A DNA stretch of 64,000 bases from Gordius sp. MW1 (Eukaryota; Nematomorpha; Gordioida; Gordea; Gordiidae). Position numbers and translations under genes: made by a program. Positions within the stretch are counted from its first letter, which is position 1. Every line of letters starts with the position of its first letter. The DNA lies in assembly GCA_964036665.1 (NCBI GenBank), contig OZ038529.1:18608060-18672059 (forward strand). The letters are read 5' to 3'. The notes beneath the pieces were generated by a model, which was not told where the DNA came from, did not search any database, and was given only the letters and a program-made list of their open reading frames with translations. Positions 11,940-23,149 of the stretch are shown one piece after another.

Positions 11940-12480
11940 AAATAATACTGGTTATAAATTAAGTGATAGTTGTTTGCAAAATTTAATGTATTAATATGTA
12001 TATTGGAAAAGACAATATCTATATTGTGAACAATTTTAAAATCATAGTTTTGTTATAGTATAATTAGACAAAGGTTGTTTGCAACTATACTTTATCATTT
12101 AAGTTACTATTAAATAATAATATTTAAGTAATCAAATATATTAAACAAAGTTTTATTAAAGTATAATTAGACAGAGGTTATTTGCAATGCAACTATAGTT
12201 TACCATTTACTATGAAATAATAATATTTAGTAATCAAATATATTAAACAAAGTTTCATTAAAGTATAATTAGACAGAGGTTATTTGCAATGCAACTATAG
12301 TTTACCATTTACTATGAAATAATAATATTTAAGTAATCAAATATATTAAACAAAGTTTCATTAAAGTATAATTAGACAAAGGTTATTTGCAACTATAGTT
12401 TACCATTTAAGTTACTATAAAATAATAATATTTAAGTGATCTAATATATTAAACAAAGTTTTATTAAAGTATAATTTCAC
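11940..12480. repeat. Satellite, ~100-bp units
   Basis: Tandem units carry tatattaaacaaagttttatt followed by a-gtataattagacagaggtt. They start near 12141, 12240, 12344 and 12442, with a diverged earlier copy at about 12050. No gene. Confidence 0.75.
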
Positions 12481-12539
12481 CAAGGTTTATTAAGTTAAAT
12501 GGAAACTTGGCAAAATTTGGTGGTGTTCTAATATTTTAC

Positions 12540-12766
12540 CTTTTAAGTTCCTATGAAAGTATAAGTGGATAATGGATACTTGGCAAAATTTAGTTTTTCT
12601 AATATTTGGCTTTTAAGTTACTATTAAAGTAATTACATCAAAGTTATTAAGTTAAAGGGTTACTTGGTAAGAATTGGTAGTGTATTTAGTTAGTAATACT
12701 GGTTATAAATTAAGTGAGTTGTTATTAAAGTATAATATTTTACCTATTAAGTTCCTATGAAAGTAT
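12540..12766. repeat. Satellite, ~140-bp units, left of the hAT insertion
   Basis: Contains gataatggatacttggcaaa and aagttattaagttaaa blocks that resume at 16558-16990, on the other side of the hAT transposon. The satellite is therefore the insertion target. It may be related to the 100-bp satellite before it. Confidence 0.7.
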
Positions 12767-12959
12767 AAGTGGATTAGAGATCTGCACGGGCCGGCCCGGC
12801 CCGCGGACGGGTACGGACGGGCTTTGTATCATAAAAAATTTAACGGGCCGGGCCCGGACGGGCCTAAAAATTAATGGAACGGGCTCGGGCGGGCCTGAGA
12901 TTTTTTTAACGGGCTTGAACGGGACTGAAGTTTTATAAACGGGCTTAAACGAACCAGAG

Positions 12960-13441
12960 ATTATATAAAAGGTCTTGGAGTTACAAAGGTACTTAAACAT
13001 CAAACAATTAGAAAAAACAAAAAGCGAGCCAATAAATTGCATAACAATTAATATATTATTTTTATTAAATATTTAGGATTAATTTTTTAACTTTTAAATT
13101 TTGTATATCCTGTAGCATTCATTCATTTTTCAAGCGCTAAATTTGACCTTTTTTTAATTTGCTATTGATTTTTAAGACTATAACTTCATTCTTTTATAAG
13201 TAAGTTTAATTACACTTTTGTGATTAATTTTATCACAAATTACTATTATTATTAGTGCCATATAAATTCATAAATATTTTTGCTCTAATCTTTGAAATTA
13301 ACTTTAATTACAAACTTAAATGTAACTTTTTGTTAGCTTTGTATTTTTTTGTTATTGATTAAGTTTAATTCCTTTGCCTTAAAATTCTAGTGCTTAAATA
13401 TTTGACAAATTATTCTTGTTATATTATTTTAAATTTTTCTA
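12960..13441. other. Left internal region of the hAT transposon, no coding signal
   Basis: AT-rich spacer between the subterminal GC-repeats and the tandem triplication. No exon could be supported, although the transposase first exon must lie upstream of 14404, possibly within each 362-bp unit. Confidence 0.4.
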
Positions 13442-14527
13442 CATTAATTTTACAATATTAACTAGATTTAGCTTGGTTGAAAAAGGTATTTTTTCTGGAT
13501 ATTTTTATTAAATATTTGGCTTTATATCGCTTTGCTTTACTAATCCCTTTAATAATTGTATTTTTTGTTTTGAAACTAACAGTTTAATATTAAAAGGCTT
13601 AATCTATAATTAATATATGCAACATAATAAAAGTTATTGATTTGATACATCCTTACTTTTTTATTAAATTTTATTATAGTGTCAAATAATTTGTCCACAA
13701 TCATATCTAATTATGAAAAAGGTGTATATAAAATAAATTTAAATCACAAGCTTAAAAGTAAAGTTTGGGAACAATTTGATCCTTTAATGGATGTTAATTG
13801 AATCATTAATTTTACAATATTAACTAGATTTAGCTTGGTTGAAAAAGGTATTTTTTCTGGATATTTTTATTAAATATTTGGCTTTATATCGCTTTGCTTT
13901 ACTAATCCCTTTAATAATTGTATTTTTTGTTTTGAAACTAACAGTTTAATATTAAAAGGCTTAATCTATAATTAATATATGCAACATAATAAAAGTTATT
14001 GATTTGATACATCCTTACTTTTTTATTAAATTTTAATATAGTGTCAAATAATTTGTCCACAATCATATCTAATTATGAAAAAGGTGTATATAAAATAAAT
14101 TTAAATCACAAGCTTAAAAGTAAAGTTTGGGAACAATTTGATCCTTTAATGGATGTTAATTGAATCATTAATTTTACAATATTAACTAGATTTAGCTTGG
14201 TTGAAAAAGGTATTTTTTCTGGATATTTTTATTAAATATTTGGCTTTATATCGCTTTGCTTTACTAATCCCTTTAATAATTGTATTTTTTGTTTTGAAAC
14301 TAACAGTTTAATATTAAAAGGCTTAATCTATAATTAATATATGCAACATAATAAAAGTTATTGATTTGATACATCCTTACTTTTTTATTAAATTTTATTA
14401 TAGTGTCAAATAATTTGTCCACAATCATATCTAATTATGAAAAAGGTGTATATAAAATAAATTTAAATCACAAGCTTAAAAGTAAAGTTTGGGAACAATT
14501 TGATCCTTTAATGGATGTTAATGGTGA
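13442..14527 (+). repeat. 362-bp tandem triplication of the transposase 5' region
   Basis: Near-identical units start at 13442, 13804 and 14166, exactly 362 bp apart. Each holds an AT-rich leader, a splice-acceptor-like ttattatag (ttaatatag in unit 2), and the first ~40 codons of the transposase exon (SNNLSTIISNYEKG...). Units 1 and 2 stop at ATGTTAAT-TGA where the repeat restarts; only unit 3 runs on into the full coding exon. Confidence 0.9.
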
Positions 14528-16271
14528 ATCAGTTAGTGCCTGCATATGCAAAAATTGCAAAAAAATACTTTCATATAAATCAGCAGATGGTACATCACAT
14601 TTAAAACGCCACAAATGTACAACCCAAAGACAAAATAGCCTAACACTAGATCATTATATGAATAAAATAAACCCCTTAAAAGAAGAAAAAATTAAAAAAT
14701 CAATCATAAATCAGGCTATAAAATTTTGCTCAAAAGATTTACGGCCATTCGAAACTTTAGCAGGAGAAGGTTTTCTTGGGTTTTGCCAGTTTTTGGTAGA
14801 TAGTTTGTCAACTAAGGGGTTAATAAATGTGCGACAAATTGTGCCTCATCCATCAACTATAAGCCGCCATGTGAAAGATGAGGCTGAAAGACTTCGACTT
14901 TCTATAATTCCAGATATAAAACATTACATTCAGAAAGGGCTTTGCGCGGCCACAACAGACATGTGGACATGTGATTATACAAAAATCAGTTTTCTCACAT
15001 TAAGTATTCATTATATAAATGTTAGCCTGAGAAAAAAAATATTATTTACAACTGCTTTTAAGCATAAAAAAAAATCAGGGGAGAATATTAGAAATGAATT
15101 ATTAAACAAATTAATGACTTTTGGCATTACCAATGAAGAAGCCCGTAAATTAATATTTGTCACTGATCAGGGTGCTAACATTGTCAATGCATTAGCAAAT
15201 TATAGTAGATTAAATTGCGCAGCCCACCTTATAAATAATATGATAAAAATGGCCTTTAATGATTCTTTCTTAAATCAAGAAGCCACGGTTATTTATAAAC
15301 TCATGAATGCCTCTAAAGAATTAGTCAGGCATTTCAAACAAAGTGGACTCAATAGCAAGCTGTCCCATACCTTGCATCAAGATGTAATTGTAAGATGGAA
15401 CTCAAAATTGACCCTTTTGAATTCTATTTATAAGGTCTATGACGAAGTTGAAGCTATCTTGGAACAACGAAATGAACTTTCATATCTGGAATATATAGAT
15501 AAAATGTTGTTGAAATCTTTAATAGACGTCTTGCAGCCGTTTAAAGAGGCTTCTCTTCAGTTGGAGGCTGATCTAGAACCAACCCTACCATATGTCTTTT
15601 TATGGAAAATTAAATTAATTAATGCGATGTCGGATTATGATTTATACGGCGGACAAGTCAACATAATAAAGAACCGTTTAAAAGAAGCTATTAAAGAAAA
15701 AATGGTAGTTCATCGGTATCACAAAATAGCTTCGGTCTTGCATCCGAAGTTTAGACAAATGAAGATGATACCTGAAGCAGAAAAACTAGACATATATCAA
15801 GATATAAGAAATATTATAGAGCAAGAAGGGTTTGTCTATATAAGAAAATCTTCTGTTTTACTGGGCTCAAAGACATCTCTCGCAAGTACTTACAATTTTT
15901 TATTTATATATAATATATAAAAATATATAAGGTAAGAGACCGAAAACAATTTTTTCTGAATGGGAAGATAATGATCATAATCCTGTGGCGGATGAGTTTA
16001 GTCAATATTTAGATGAAACTATTGAGGCTGATTTCGATCTGTTAAAATGGTGGAAAGCCAAAGAGGACAAGTATTATATTTAAAATTAATCTTATCCTTT
16101 AATAGATATCCTAAATTAGCACATTTAGCACATATGATATTATGTATACCGGCTACGAGTGCCACCAGCGAGCGAAATTTTTCTACGGCAGGAAGGCTTG
16201 TAGAAGAAAGGCGAACTCGCCTAAAACCAGACATTATTGATGATTTATTATTTTTACATGATAATTATTGA
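14404..16271 (+). CDS. hAT transposase with BED zinc finger (three coding exons seen)
   Basis: Cut-and-paste transposase of ~595 aa. Exons are 14404-15885, 15932-16070 and 16106-16271. Introns of 46 nt (gtactt...ataag) and 35 nt (gtatta...aatag) keep the phase exactly. The first visible exon starts after an acceptor (ttattatag) with TGTCA, so the start ATG is probably split by an upstream intron; no in-frame ATG exists where the frame opens. Visible parts are a BED finger with C49, C52, H66 and H70/C72, the hAT signatures TTDMWT and VTDQGANIVNAL, RWNSKLTLL, and the C-terminal dimerisation block ending CIPATSATSERNFSTAGR. Length and domain order are normal for the family. No premature stop was found once the introns are removed, so the protein may be functional. 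Confidence 0.85.
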
Positions 16272-16557
16272 TATCTTTCTATGAATATGTCATAAAATTT
16301 AATAAAATTTTGTGAAATTTTTGATGAATTAGGCCGGACGCGGAGTTCGCTTAAAAAATATTTTAACGGGCTTGGACGGGCCTGAAAAATTTACGGACGG
16401 GCTCGGACGGGCTTAAAAAATTTACGGACGGGCTCGGACGGGCCTGAAGTGCTGAAAAAAAATTACGGGCGGGCCCGGACGGGCCTTGAAATTTTGAAAA
16501 CGGGTACGGGCGGGCCGATCTTCTAAAAACGGCCCGTTGCAGATCTCTAAAGTGGAT

Positions 16558-16990
16558 AATGGATACTTGGCAAAATTTAGTTTTTGTAATATTTGCCTTT
16601 TAAGTTACTATTAAAGTATAATTACATCAAAGTTAATAAGTTAAATGGTTACTTGGTAAGAATTGGAAGTGTTAAAAAATATCCTGAAAAATGTGATGGA
16701 TACTTGGCAAAATTTAGTTTTTCTAATATTTGGCTTTTAAGTTACTATTAAAGTATAATTACATCAAAGTTATTAAGTTAAATGGTTACTAAGAATTGGT
16801 AGTGTACAAGTATCCTGTACAAATATCCTGAAAAAATGTGATGGATACTTGGCAAAATTTAGTTTTTCCAATATTTGGCTTTTAAGTTACTATTACAGTA
16901 TAATTACATCAAAGTTATTAAGTTAAATGGTTACTTGGTAAGAGTTGGTAGTGTACAAATATCCTGTACAAATATCCTGAATGCTTTTCG
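16558..16990. repeat. Satellite, ~140-bp units, right of the hAT insertion
   Basis: Units start with gatacttggcaaaattta near 16561, 16697 and 16845. They carry tattaagttaaatggttact and, near the unit end, atatcctgaaaa. The array ends at about 16985 in unrelated sequence. Confidence 0.75.
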
Positions 16991-17106
16991 ATTGAAAACG
17001 CGATAGAAAACCAATTGAAATACGCTCCACTCCACGTGTAATAAACATTCACGCTAATCATATTTATCAAATTTGATTATAACCAATCAAATTGCGGCGC
17101 ACCTGG

Positions 17107-17417
17107 CGTATTTTTAACCTGCTACACCGGCAAGTCAGAAAGTTGAAAGCCGGTGTAAGAACGTTGGAGGACTGACGGGCTTAGGGTAATTATCAATTTT
17201 TAACCTAATATACCAATTCAAAAGCGAAACAAAAATTAAAATTTCGAATCACAATTTGGCAAATGGTCATTTTTTTCATTGGTCAGTAGCCAGCGGACGG
17301 TCAAAAAGTCATATCATCAATGGTATTAACAAGAACAAAATTTTAATTTATTTAAAAAAAATTGTCCTTTCCTGGGCTTGAACCGGCAAGTCAGAAAGTT
17401 GCAAGCCGGTGTAAGAA
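17107..17417. repeat. Repeat array 2; includes an unoccupied copy of element A's target site
   Basis: Same repeat as at 7010-10225. At 17130-17180 it reads gtcagaaagttgaaagccgg, then acgttggaggact and gggcttagggtaattatc. That is the flank of element A with one gttggagg and no insertion. A second copy of the site is at 17389-17417. The hairpin ACCGGC/GCCGGT surrounds gtcagaaagttg. Confidence 0.75.
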
Positions 17418-19544
17418 CGTTGGAGGACTGTGTGGATATTTAAATCGATCATCGCCGTCGTGTATATACAGTGAATCCAAGACAGACTGAGTTTTTCCAA
17501 CTGCGACTGTTGTTGGTTAATGGCACCGGCTCGTTGTCATTTCACGATATATGTAAAGTAAATGGACAACAGTATCTAGCGTATGAAGATGCCATGCCTT
17601 ACATTAGGTTTGCTAGAAGACGACAACCATCGGGACAGTATTCTTACTGAAGCAGCATTAAACTTCCAACAACACAAATTCGTCTACTATTCGCTTGACT
17701 ACGTGTTTCCAGGCCCGAGCACAAACGTTGTGGGAATATATTACATCGATATGGTTCAAGGTGCATTGATCTATCGAGATTATTCAGCGACGCAATGTAC
17801 AATGAAGCATTGATAGCTATTGAGGATCTTTGCATTGTCATTGCCAATTTAATTAGTCATTTTGGTATGAGTTCACCAAATCGAAGTGCATCTGATTTAC
17901 TCAATACTGGTATGAGGCTTGAACTGCAGTACAATACTGTAGAAATGACAGCAATTGTTACTCGCAATGTTCCACTGCTAACTGATGAGCTACGACCGCA
18001 TTATGCTGGCAATTTCGGCAGGACAAGGTGGTTTTTTTGGATGCTCCAGGTGGAACTGGCAAAACATTTCTCATTTCGATAATTTTTGCCGAGATACGAT
18101 CAAAAAATGGCATCGCATTGGCCGTTGCATCATCTGGCATTGCAGCAACTTTATTAGATGGAGGCATCTGCATTTAAGCTGCCACTAAATATCCAAAGTA
18201 ACCCAGAGGCAGTGTGCAACATAAAAAAACAATCGTCCATGGCCTCTGTACTCAAACCGTGTAAAGTTATAATCTGGGATGAATGTACTAAGGCACACAA
18301 ACATACCTTGAGGCATTGGACAGGACATTGAAGGATATAAAAAACAACGACAAAATATTTGGCGGCACTCTGTTACTCCTTTAAGGTAAATTCAGACAAA
18401 CACTTTCCGTCATTCCACGTTCAACGTACGCTGATGAGATCAACGCTTGCTTAAAATCATCGTCATTGTGGCGTAATGTTAAAAAGTTAGAACTGAAATT
18501 AAACATGCGCGTTCATATGCTTAAAGATCCATCCACTGAAACATTCTCAAAACAACTGTTAGATATTGGTGATGAAAAAGTTGATTTGTATGAAAATACT
18601 GGATGCATAAAATTACAGTCGGATTTTTGCACAATCGTCGATTCGCAAAATGCTCTCATCGACCACATATTTCCAGATATATATACACAGTACAAAAATC
18701 TTGCCTAGATGTCCGAAATAGCAACATTGTCAGCAAAAAATGTGCATGTCAAATTTAAAATCCAAGATACAACAGTTGTTGCCAGGTGACTTGGTGTCAT
18801 ACAAATCTGTCGATACAGTTTGCTAACGAAGCTATATATTATCCAATTGAGTTTTGGATTCATTGGATTTGTCAGGCATGCCACCACACCTTTTACAATT
18901 GAAGGTTGGATCTCCGGTAATTATGCTTCGTAATTTAAACCCACCATGGCTGTGGACTGGCAAACGATTAGTCATCACAAAATGTATGAAAACTGTTATC
19001 GAAGTCACCATTTTGAATGGCAAGTTCCGAGGTGAAAATGTATTGCTGCCACGAATCCCTATGATTCGCACAGATGTGCCGATTGAATTCAAACGTATTC
19101 AATTTCCAATTAGATTGGCATTCGCAATGACAATTAATAAGGCTCAAGGTCAAACGATGTCTATTTGTGGCTTAGATTTAGACACATCATGCTTTACCCA
19201 CGGACCGCTATATGTAGCATGTTCTCGCATGGGTAAACCATCCTGTTTGTTTGTGTTGGCTAAAGATGGACCCAAAAATATCGTATACTCCATCGCACTT
19301 AGAGAATGATAGTGAATTATTTTTTAATCGTCATAATTTGATATATATATATAGGTATCAAAAATGATTTAATAAAGTATATATAATGAAATTAATAAAT
19401 GTTTAGTGTATTGTCATTTTATAGGCCAACATTGTCCCAACGCTCTATTCTAATTTCGATCATAACCACATACCCATACATTTATAGTATTTTCTAGATG
19501 TAATATATATAGCAAAACAACGTTTGCCGGGTCAGCTAGTTATT
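17418..19544 (+). mobile_element. Helitron, 5'-truncated, with 3' end
   Basis: A decayed helicase frame (17430-19309) is followed by an AT-rich tail ending caaaacaacgtttgccgggt-cagctagt (19521-19544). A terminal CTAGT fits Helitron 3' ends. The last 24 bases are the reverse complement of the start of the non-autonomous copies at 41908, 53514 and 59616, tying them to this family. The Rep/HUH endonuclease portion is missing; the sequence switches abruptly to repeat array 2 at about 17417. Confidence 0.7.
17430..19309 (+). pseudogene. PIF1-like helicase domain of the Helitron, multiply frame-shifted
   Basis: Fragments in several frames, in order, follow the RepHel helicase. They are NPRQTEFFQLRLLLVN, GLLEDDNHRDSILTEAA (17583 onward), the Walker A DAPGGTGKTF (18040-18066), ASSGIAATLLDGG, and the C-terminal block 18854-19309. 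The last includes LSGMPPHLLQLKVGSPVIML, FAMTINKAQGQTMS and VACSRM, the known PIF1 helicase motifs V-VI. At least six frame changes or stops interrupt it; the 18180-18850 part is most decayed. It cannot encode an active enzyme. Confidence 0.85.
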
Positions 19545-20308
19545 ATATAAAAGATTAACATTAACAAATGAATAGATCTCATTGTGCCATCTTATTTAAA
19601 AATTCTGACAAATTGTTTATCAAATTAGCCCTCATCTGGCTTGTCATATATAGGTATGAGGTGAAACACAAGATTTCTCTTTCTTTCTGGGATCTGGGAT
19701 GCTACGAGATAACTAAATTTAAGTTTACTATTAGTTGAAAATAACATATTTTATTAAGATGAATTAAATTAATAAAAAAAGCTAAGTAGTATAAAAATCA
19801 AAAAATACCTCTAAGCCTTGTATCCATTTATATAGTAACATCCAGTATTTGTGGAGCATTGGTAAGGACACGTATTTAAAGGGTGTCTATAGTTGAATTA
19901 TTAGTTGTCATCATTTTAAACTGGATTCTTTTTTTTCATTTAAAGACCTAAATTTAATGTAAAAATTAATTTAACAATTTTATAATCTTACCACTTATCC
20001 GATTTTAAGCATTTAACCAATTCTCACTTATAAGTAGATTTAGCGTAAATTTTAGGGAATGTGTTCAAAAAATTGCGGTTATTTATTATTTATAAATATT
20101 ACCATTTATCCGATTCTCACTTATACAATTTCGACTGTACAAATAATATACCGTAAATATTAGATTTAAACTGTTGTTTGGAGCTTTTGTAAATAAGTCA
20201 AGTTTTAATTGTGTGCGAAACAATGCGGAAATTAAATATAAATAAGACACATAGCTTAATTTTTATATTTACCTATTATTATTAATTAAATCACGATATA
20301 TTAAATAA
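19545..20308. other. Gap; one short open stretch at 19568-19738
   Basis: AT-rich. A 56-codon plus-strand frame (19568-19738) contains SLSFWDLGCYE, reminiscent of the small-GTPase G3 region, but lacks a P-loop and any further motif. It is not called as a gene. Confidence 0.3.
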
Positions 20309-20476
20309 TTGCTTGGGTGGGCAAGGACTTTTCTCTTGGGTGGCCAAAAAGGCCAGGATTTTGCTCTTGGGGGGGGGGGGGGGGGTCTTGGCTTTTCCCT
20401 AACTACGTCAGTTATTAAAAACCCACCATTATGGTGGCAAAAATACGTGTGGAGCTTGATAACTACTCAATTCACA
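20309..20476. other. MITE debris with an 18-base G-run
   Basis: Repeated caaggactttt / ccaggattttgctcttggg words surround a G-run (20370-20386). A related stretch is at 38745-38790. The open frame starting at 20309 is repeat-derived. Confidence 0.4.
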
Positions 20477-20730
20477 AAGGCGCGTAGCCAAGATTTTCAC
20501 GAGGAAGGAGGGAGGGGGGAATCCGGCAAAAAAAAATTACAAGCGTTTTGTCAAAAATCTAATCAAATTAAATTAGATCTATATATTATGTTTATAGGTT
20601 TTTATAAGTGTCTTAAAGTCTTTGATGTAACTAAACTATAATATTTTAACCCATTTAATTTAGTTATGAATCATAAAACAGCGGGGGGGGGGTAAATTTC
20701 CCGTTCCCCCCCCCCTTATTTACGCCACTG
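20477..20730. mobile_element. 254-bp MITE of the GGCGTAGCC family
   Basis: Left end aaggcgcgtagccaagattt and right end ttatttacgccactg are imperfect inverted repeats. Perfect 8-bp duplications aattcaca flank it (20469-20476 and 20731-20738). G-runs and C-runs lie just inside the ends. Non-coding. Confidence 0.8.
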
Positions 20731-20738
20731 AATTCACA

Positions 20739-21247
20739 TAATGTAATTTTATAATTGATATGTAAACAGCATGATACAACTTAGCGTCTGAATATAGTCG
20801 CTTTGTTATCGGATGTTCTTGTTTTTTACTTGCACGCAGTATACATTATCTGATTTTAATCAATTTAATAAATACATATTGGTTGCTCCCATCGATAAGC
20901 GTGACATCATCTACGGTATAAAATATATTTTCCCCAATTAGTGATTTATTTTTAGTAAGATTAACTTGACTTTATATTTACCCAATAAGATTTCTACAGT
21001 TGGCTGCATAAAATTCTTGAGTTTTTATAAATAAAGTCCATAACGCGAGGCTAAATCAAACATCTATACAGATTCTCTTACCATTAAAAATTTTTTATAC
21101 TCATATGTTGAGCGTAAAAAATTGCTGACGTTATAAATTAGTTTAATTAAACAAAAATAAATAATGCATTTACACCACGGAGTTTGGCCAAATTACATGA
21201 CTAAAAAAAGTTTTGACCACATAGTACCAAGTTAGAAATGTATAGAT
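20739..21247. other. Upstream region of MIX23, no feature resolved
   Basis: AT-rich without repeats or open frames. It presumably holds the MIX23 promoter; no specific element could be identified. Confidence 0.3.
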
Positions 21248-21712
21248 ATGGAATTTATATGCGAGGATTACATGAGTTTTCAGGTATGTATGTTTTAGAT
21301 AAATATAGATCAGGCTTATATTTAGGAGAAATTAAAAGCGATGAGAAAATTTGATGATAATCTAATGTATGAGGTAAATAAATTGCCCACAAACACGTCT
21401 GAAGATCGCACTACACGTTGTTTAGACCTTTCAGCTAAGGTAAAAAAGTATAAAAACTTACAAAAAAGGTTTAGTTAAGTGAAAATCATAAAAGACGTGA
21501 AGAGATTATTAAAAAATGTATTACTTATACAAAAAATCAAATTGGTTTAGTTTCCTTAGATGTTTCTTCAAATATTTCCAAAAAACGCAGGGAATTGCAA
21601 ATGAAAGTATTTGATAATATTTATAGTATATAATTTGAAGCAGCTTCAATTTATGCAAAATGAATTAAATGTTGATGAAATTATTAAAGAAAAATCATTT
21701 AAAGTAATTTAA
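21248..21712 (+). CDS. MIX23: MIX23 (CCDC58), mitochondrial intermembrane-space protein
   Basis: Four exons (21248-21283, 21326-21439, 21475-21606, 21641-21712) encode 117 aa. Introns of 42, 35 and 34 nt have GT..AG ends and sit in phase. The product starts MEFICEDYMSFQ, has RKFDDNLMYEVNKLP and KKCITYTKNQI, and ends with MQNELNVDEIIKEKSFKVI. These align with vertebrate MIX23 blocks CEEFAEFQ, MRTIDDRIVHELN, KNCIAQT and MQSELNVEEVVNDRSWKVF. The three conserved cysteines (C5, C44, C65) are kept, as expected of a protein imported through the Mia40 oxidative pathway. It is slightly shorter than the human protein at both ends. The start is the only in-frame ATG before the conserved cysteine. The exons show no disruption. 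Confidence 0.9.
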
Positions 21713-22014
21713 TGCATTTATTTTGTTAACTCATTAAATTAGCTTTAAATCCAAAATTTTAGATGAGCTAATATACTTAATTGATTTTGTCTTTTGCTCA
21801 TGAAGTTTTATAGCCCTTTTTAGATCATGGATTTATTATAATTCAACTGTCTAAATGAGACGTTTAAAAAAATGTATAAAATTAATAATAGCTAATTAAT
21901 TAAAAATTACATGATTTGATATCACATATGCTTTGAGATTATAATTGCAATTTGTTAATCTAGATAATAAAAGATAAGTGTAAGGCTTATCACAGCATCT
22001 TGGCATCATAACAG
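21713..22014. other. Spacer between convergent MIX23 and FAM162-like genes
   Basis: About 300 bp of AT-rich sequence shared as the 3' flank of both genes, which converge on it. No other feature seen. Confidence 0.4.
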
Positions 22015-22353
22015 TTATCCACGATATTTCTTTTTCGATACATACAATGTTGTGAACAAGAGGCCAGCCGTAACTACCCCCAACAATAAACTGCTGTAAA
22101 TACGCAGTTTGCTTCTTGATTTTTCTATTGTGTTATGCCTTTTATACCAAAAAAATAAAAGATAATATTTGTACATAGTTGCTTACGATACTAAAGATGG
22201 TATCTGATTGAATGAGTCATATTTTTTGTTTACAAGTAAAGCAATTTTGTCATAAAAACTTGGAGGTCTTTTATCTAATAATAAAATTTATTAACCAAAC
22301 ATAAATTATTTACAAATATCTTTATTTTTAACCGATTCACTCGGGTTATTCAT
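22015..22353 (-). CDS. FAM162: FAM162/UPF0389-family small membrane protein
   Basis: Three minus-strand exons (22353-22314, 22274-22187, 22138-22015) encode 83 aa. Introns of 39 nt (gtaaat...attag) and 48 nt (gtaagc...aaaag) keep frame. The sequence has RPPSFYDKIALLVNKKYDSF, NQIPSLVS and EKSRSKLRIY, then a hydrophobic span (about residues 56-76) and a basic tail KKKYRG. FAM162 proteins show the same order: RPSxFDKKxL, an aromatic/basic stretch, IPxxV, ARNKARVK, one membrane segment and a basic tail. In vertebrates FAM162A is mitochondrial and linked to hypoxia-induced death. The start is the only ATG preceding the RP motif. The family match rests on motif order, not a search. Confidence 0.65.
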
Positions 22354-22749
22354 ATCAGACAACTTGTTACTGAGCAATCTCGCCAATTATTATTCTGTCG
22401 CGTCACAACTCCACTTTTTTGTGATAATTAAAGTAGTAAATTTAGATTCAAAGTCGATGTTTAGATATGGCTTGAATTTAAGTTATTTGATACATATTAA
22501 TTCGGTATATATATTTAATGTTGGGACGAGTTGAAAGAACTTTAATTATTATAGTTTGTTACTTTTTCTTATTTCAGAATTCTAAAAACTACAGATATAT
22601 ATTAAAAATATCGTATCTTTATTTTTTTTAAATGTTAATAATTTAAGCATCTATTTATGTGTTTATTGTTTTATAAAACATTCTGATAATTTTATAAACT
22701 AAAAAAATATTACTATAAGAATTTAATTTATAAAACGGTCACTATAGAT
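22354..22749. other. Gap; possible small plus-strand frame at 22518
   Basis: AT-rich upstream region of the FAM162-like gene. A 37-codon frame from the ATG at 22518 (MLGRVERTLIIIVCYFF...) is hydrophobic but has no support. Foldback element B starts at 22750. Confidence 0.3.
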
Positions 22750-23149
22750 TAGTGTTGTAAAAAACCAAGGGTTTCTATTGGTTGCCTGCAAGCGTTGGCG
22801 TTTTTTTTTCACCCAACCTTTTCAGCGTTAGGTGAATTTTCTTGGGAGGGCTTTGGCGTTTTCGTCAAAAACACCCAAAGCGTTTTGGGTGTTTTTTGGG
22901 GCACCTTTGGCGTTTAGGTTTGGGTGTATTAAACGGCTAAAGGGTTTGGGTGGATAATATTATTAACCTTTTGGTTTGGTTTTGGTCGTTTTGGGTTGGG
23001 CATGCAAATATATCAATTTGTTTATACTGTTCATCATATTTGTGTATTTAGATTTAGGTAATGAACTTTTAATTTAAGAAAATAAAAATAAATGTATTAG
23101 TAGGTAGTGAATTAATATGTTTTATTTATGAAAAAAAATTGGTGAAGAT

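Larger units (their letters stand above)
12775..16549 (+). mobile_element. hAT transposon, 3,775 bp, nearly intact
   Basis: Terminal inverted repeats are tagagatctgcacgggccg (left) and, read inward from the right, tagagatctgcaacgggccg. The 8-bp duplications aagtggat at 12767-12774 and 16550-16557 are identical. Both subterminal regions are packed with variants of acgggctcggacgggcct (12784-12960 and 16335-16540), the usual kind of transposase-binding repeat array. A BED-finger transposase with short introns occupies 14404-16271. The perfect target duplication and largely open transposase suggest recent insertion into the host satellite. Confidence 0.9.

Noticed and set aside
14403-14405. GTG as the transposase start codon
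   Set aside because: In a eukaryote the preceding ttattatag is better read as a splice acceptor, with the ATG split across an upstream intron.
13442-14527. CRISPR-like or bacterial repeat array
   Set aside because: The repeats are long, contiguous, lack spacers, and belong to a eukaryotic transposon.
18466-18708. Independent gene in the Helitron helicase region
   Set aside because: Its position and residues fit the helicase interior; it is one of several frames of the decayed helicase.
19568-19738. Small-GTPase fragment (SLSFWDLG)
   Set aside because: One short motif without P-loop, NKxD or conserved neighbours; chance resemblance is likely.
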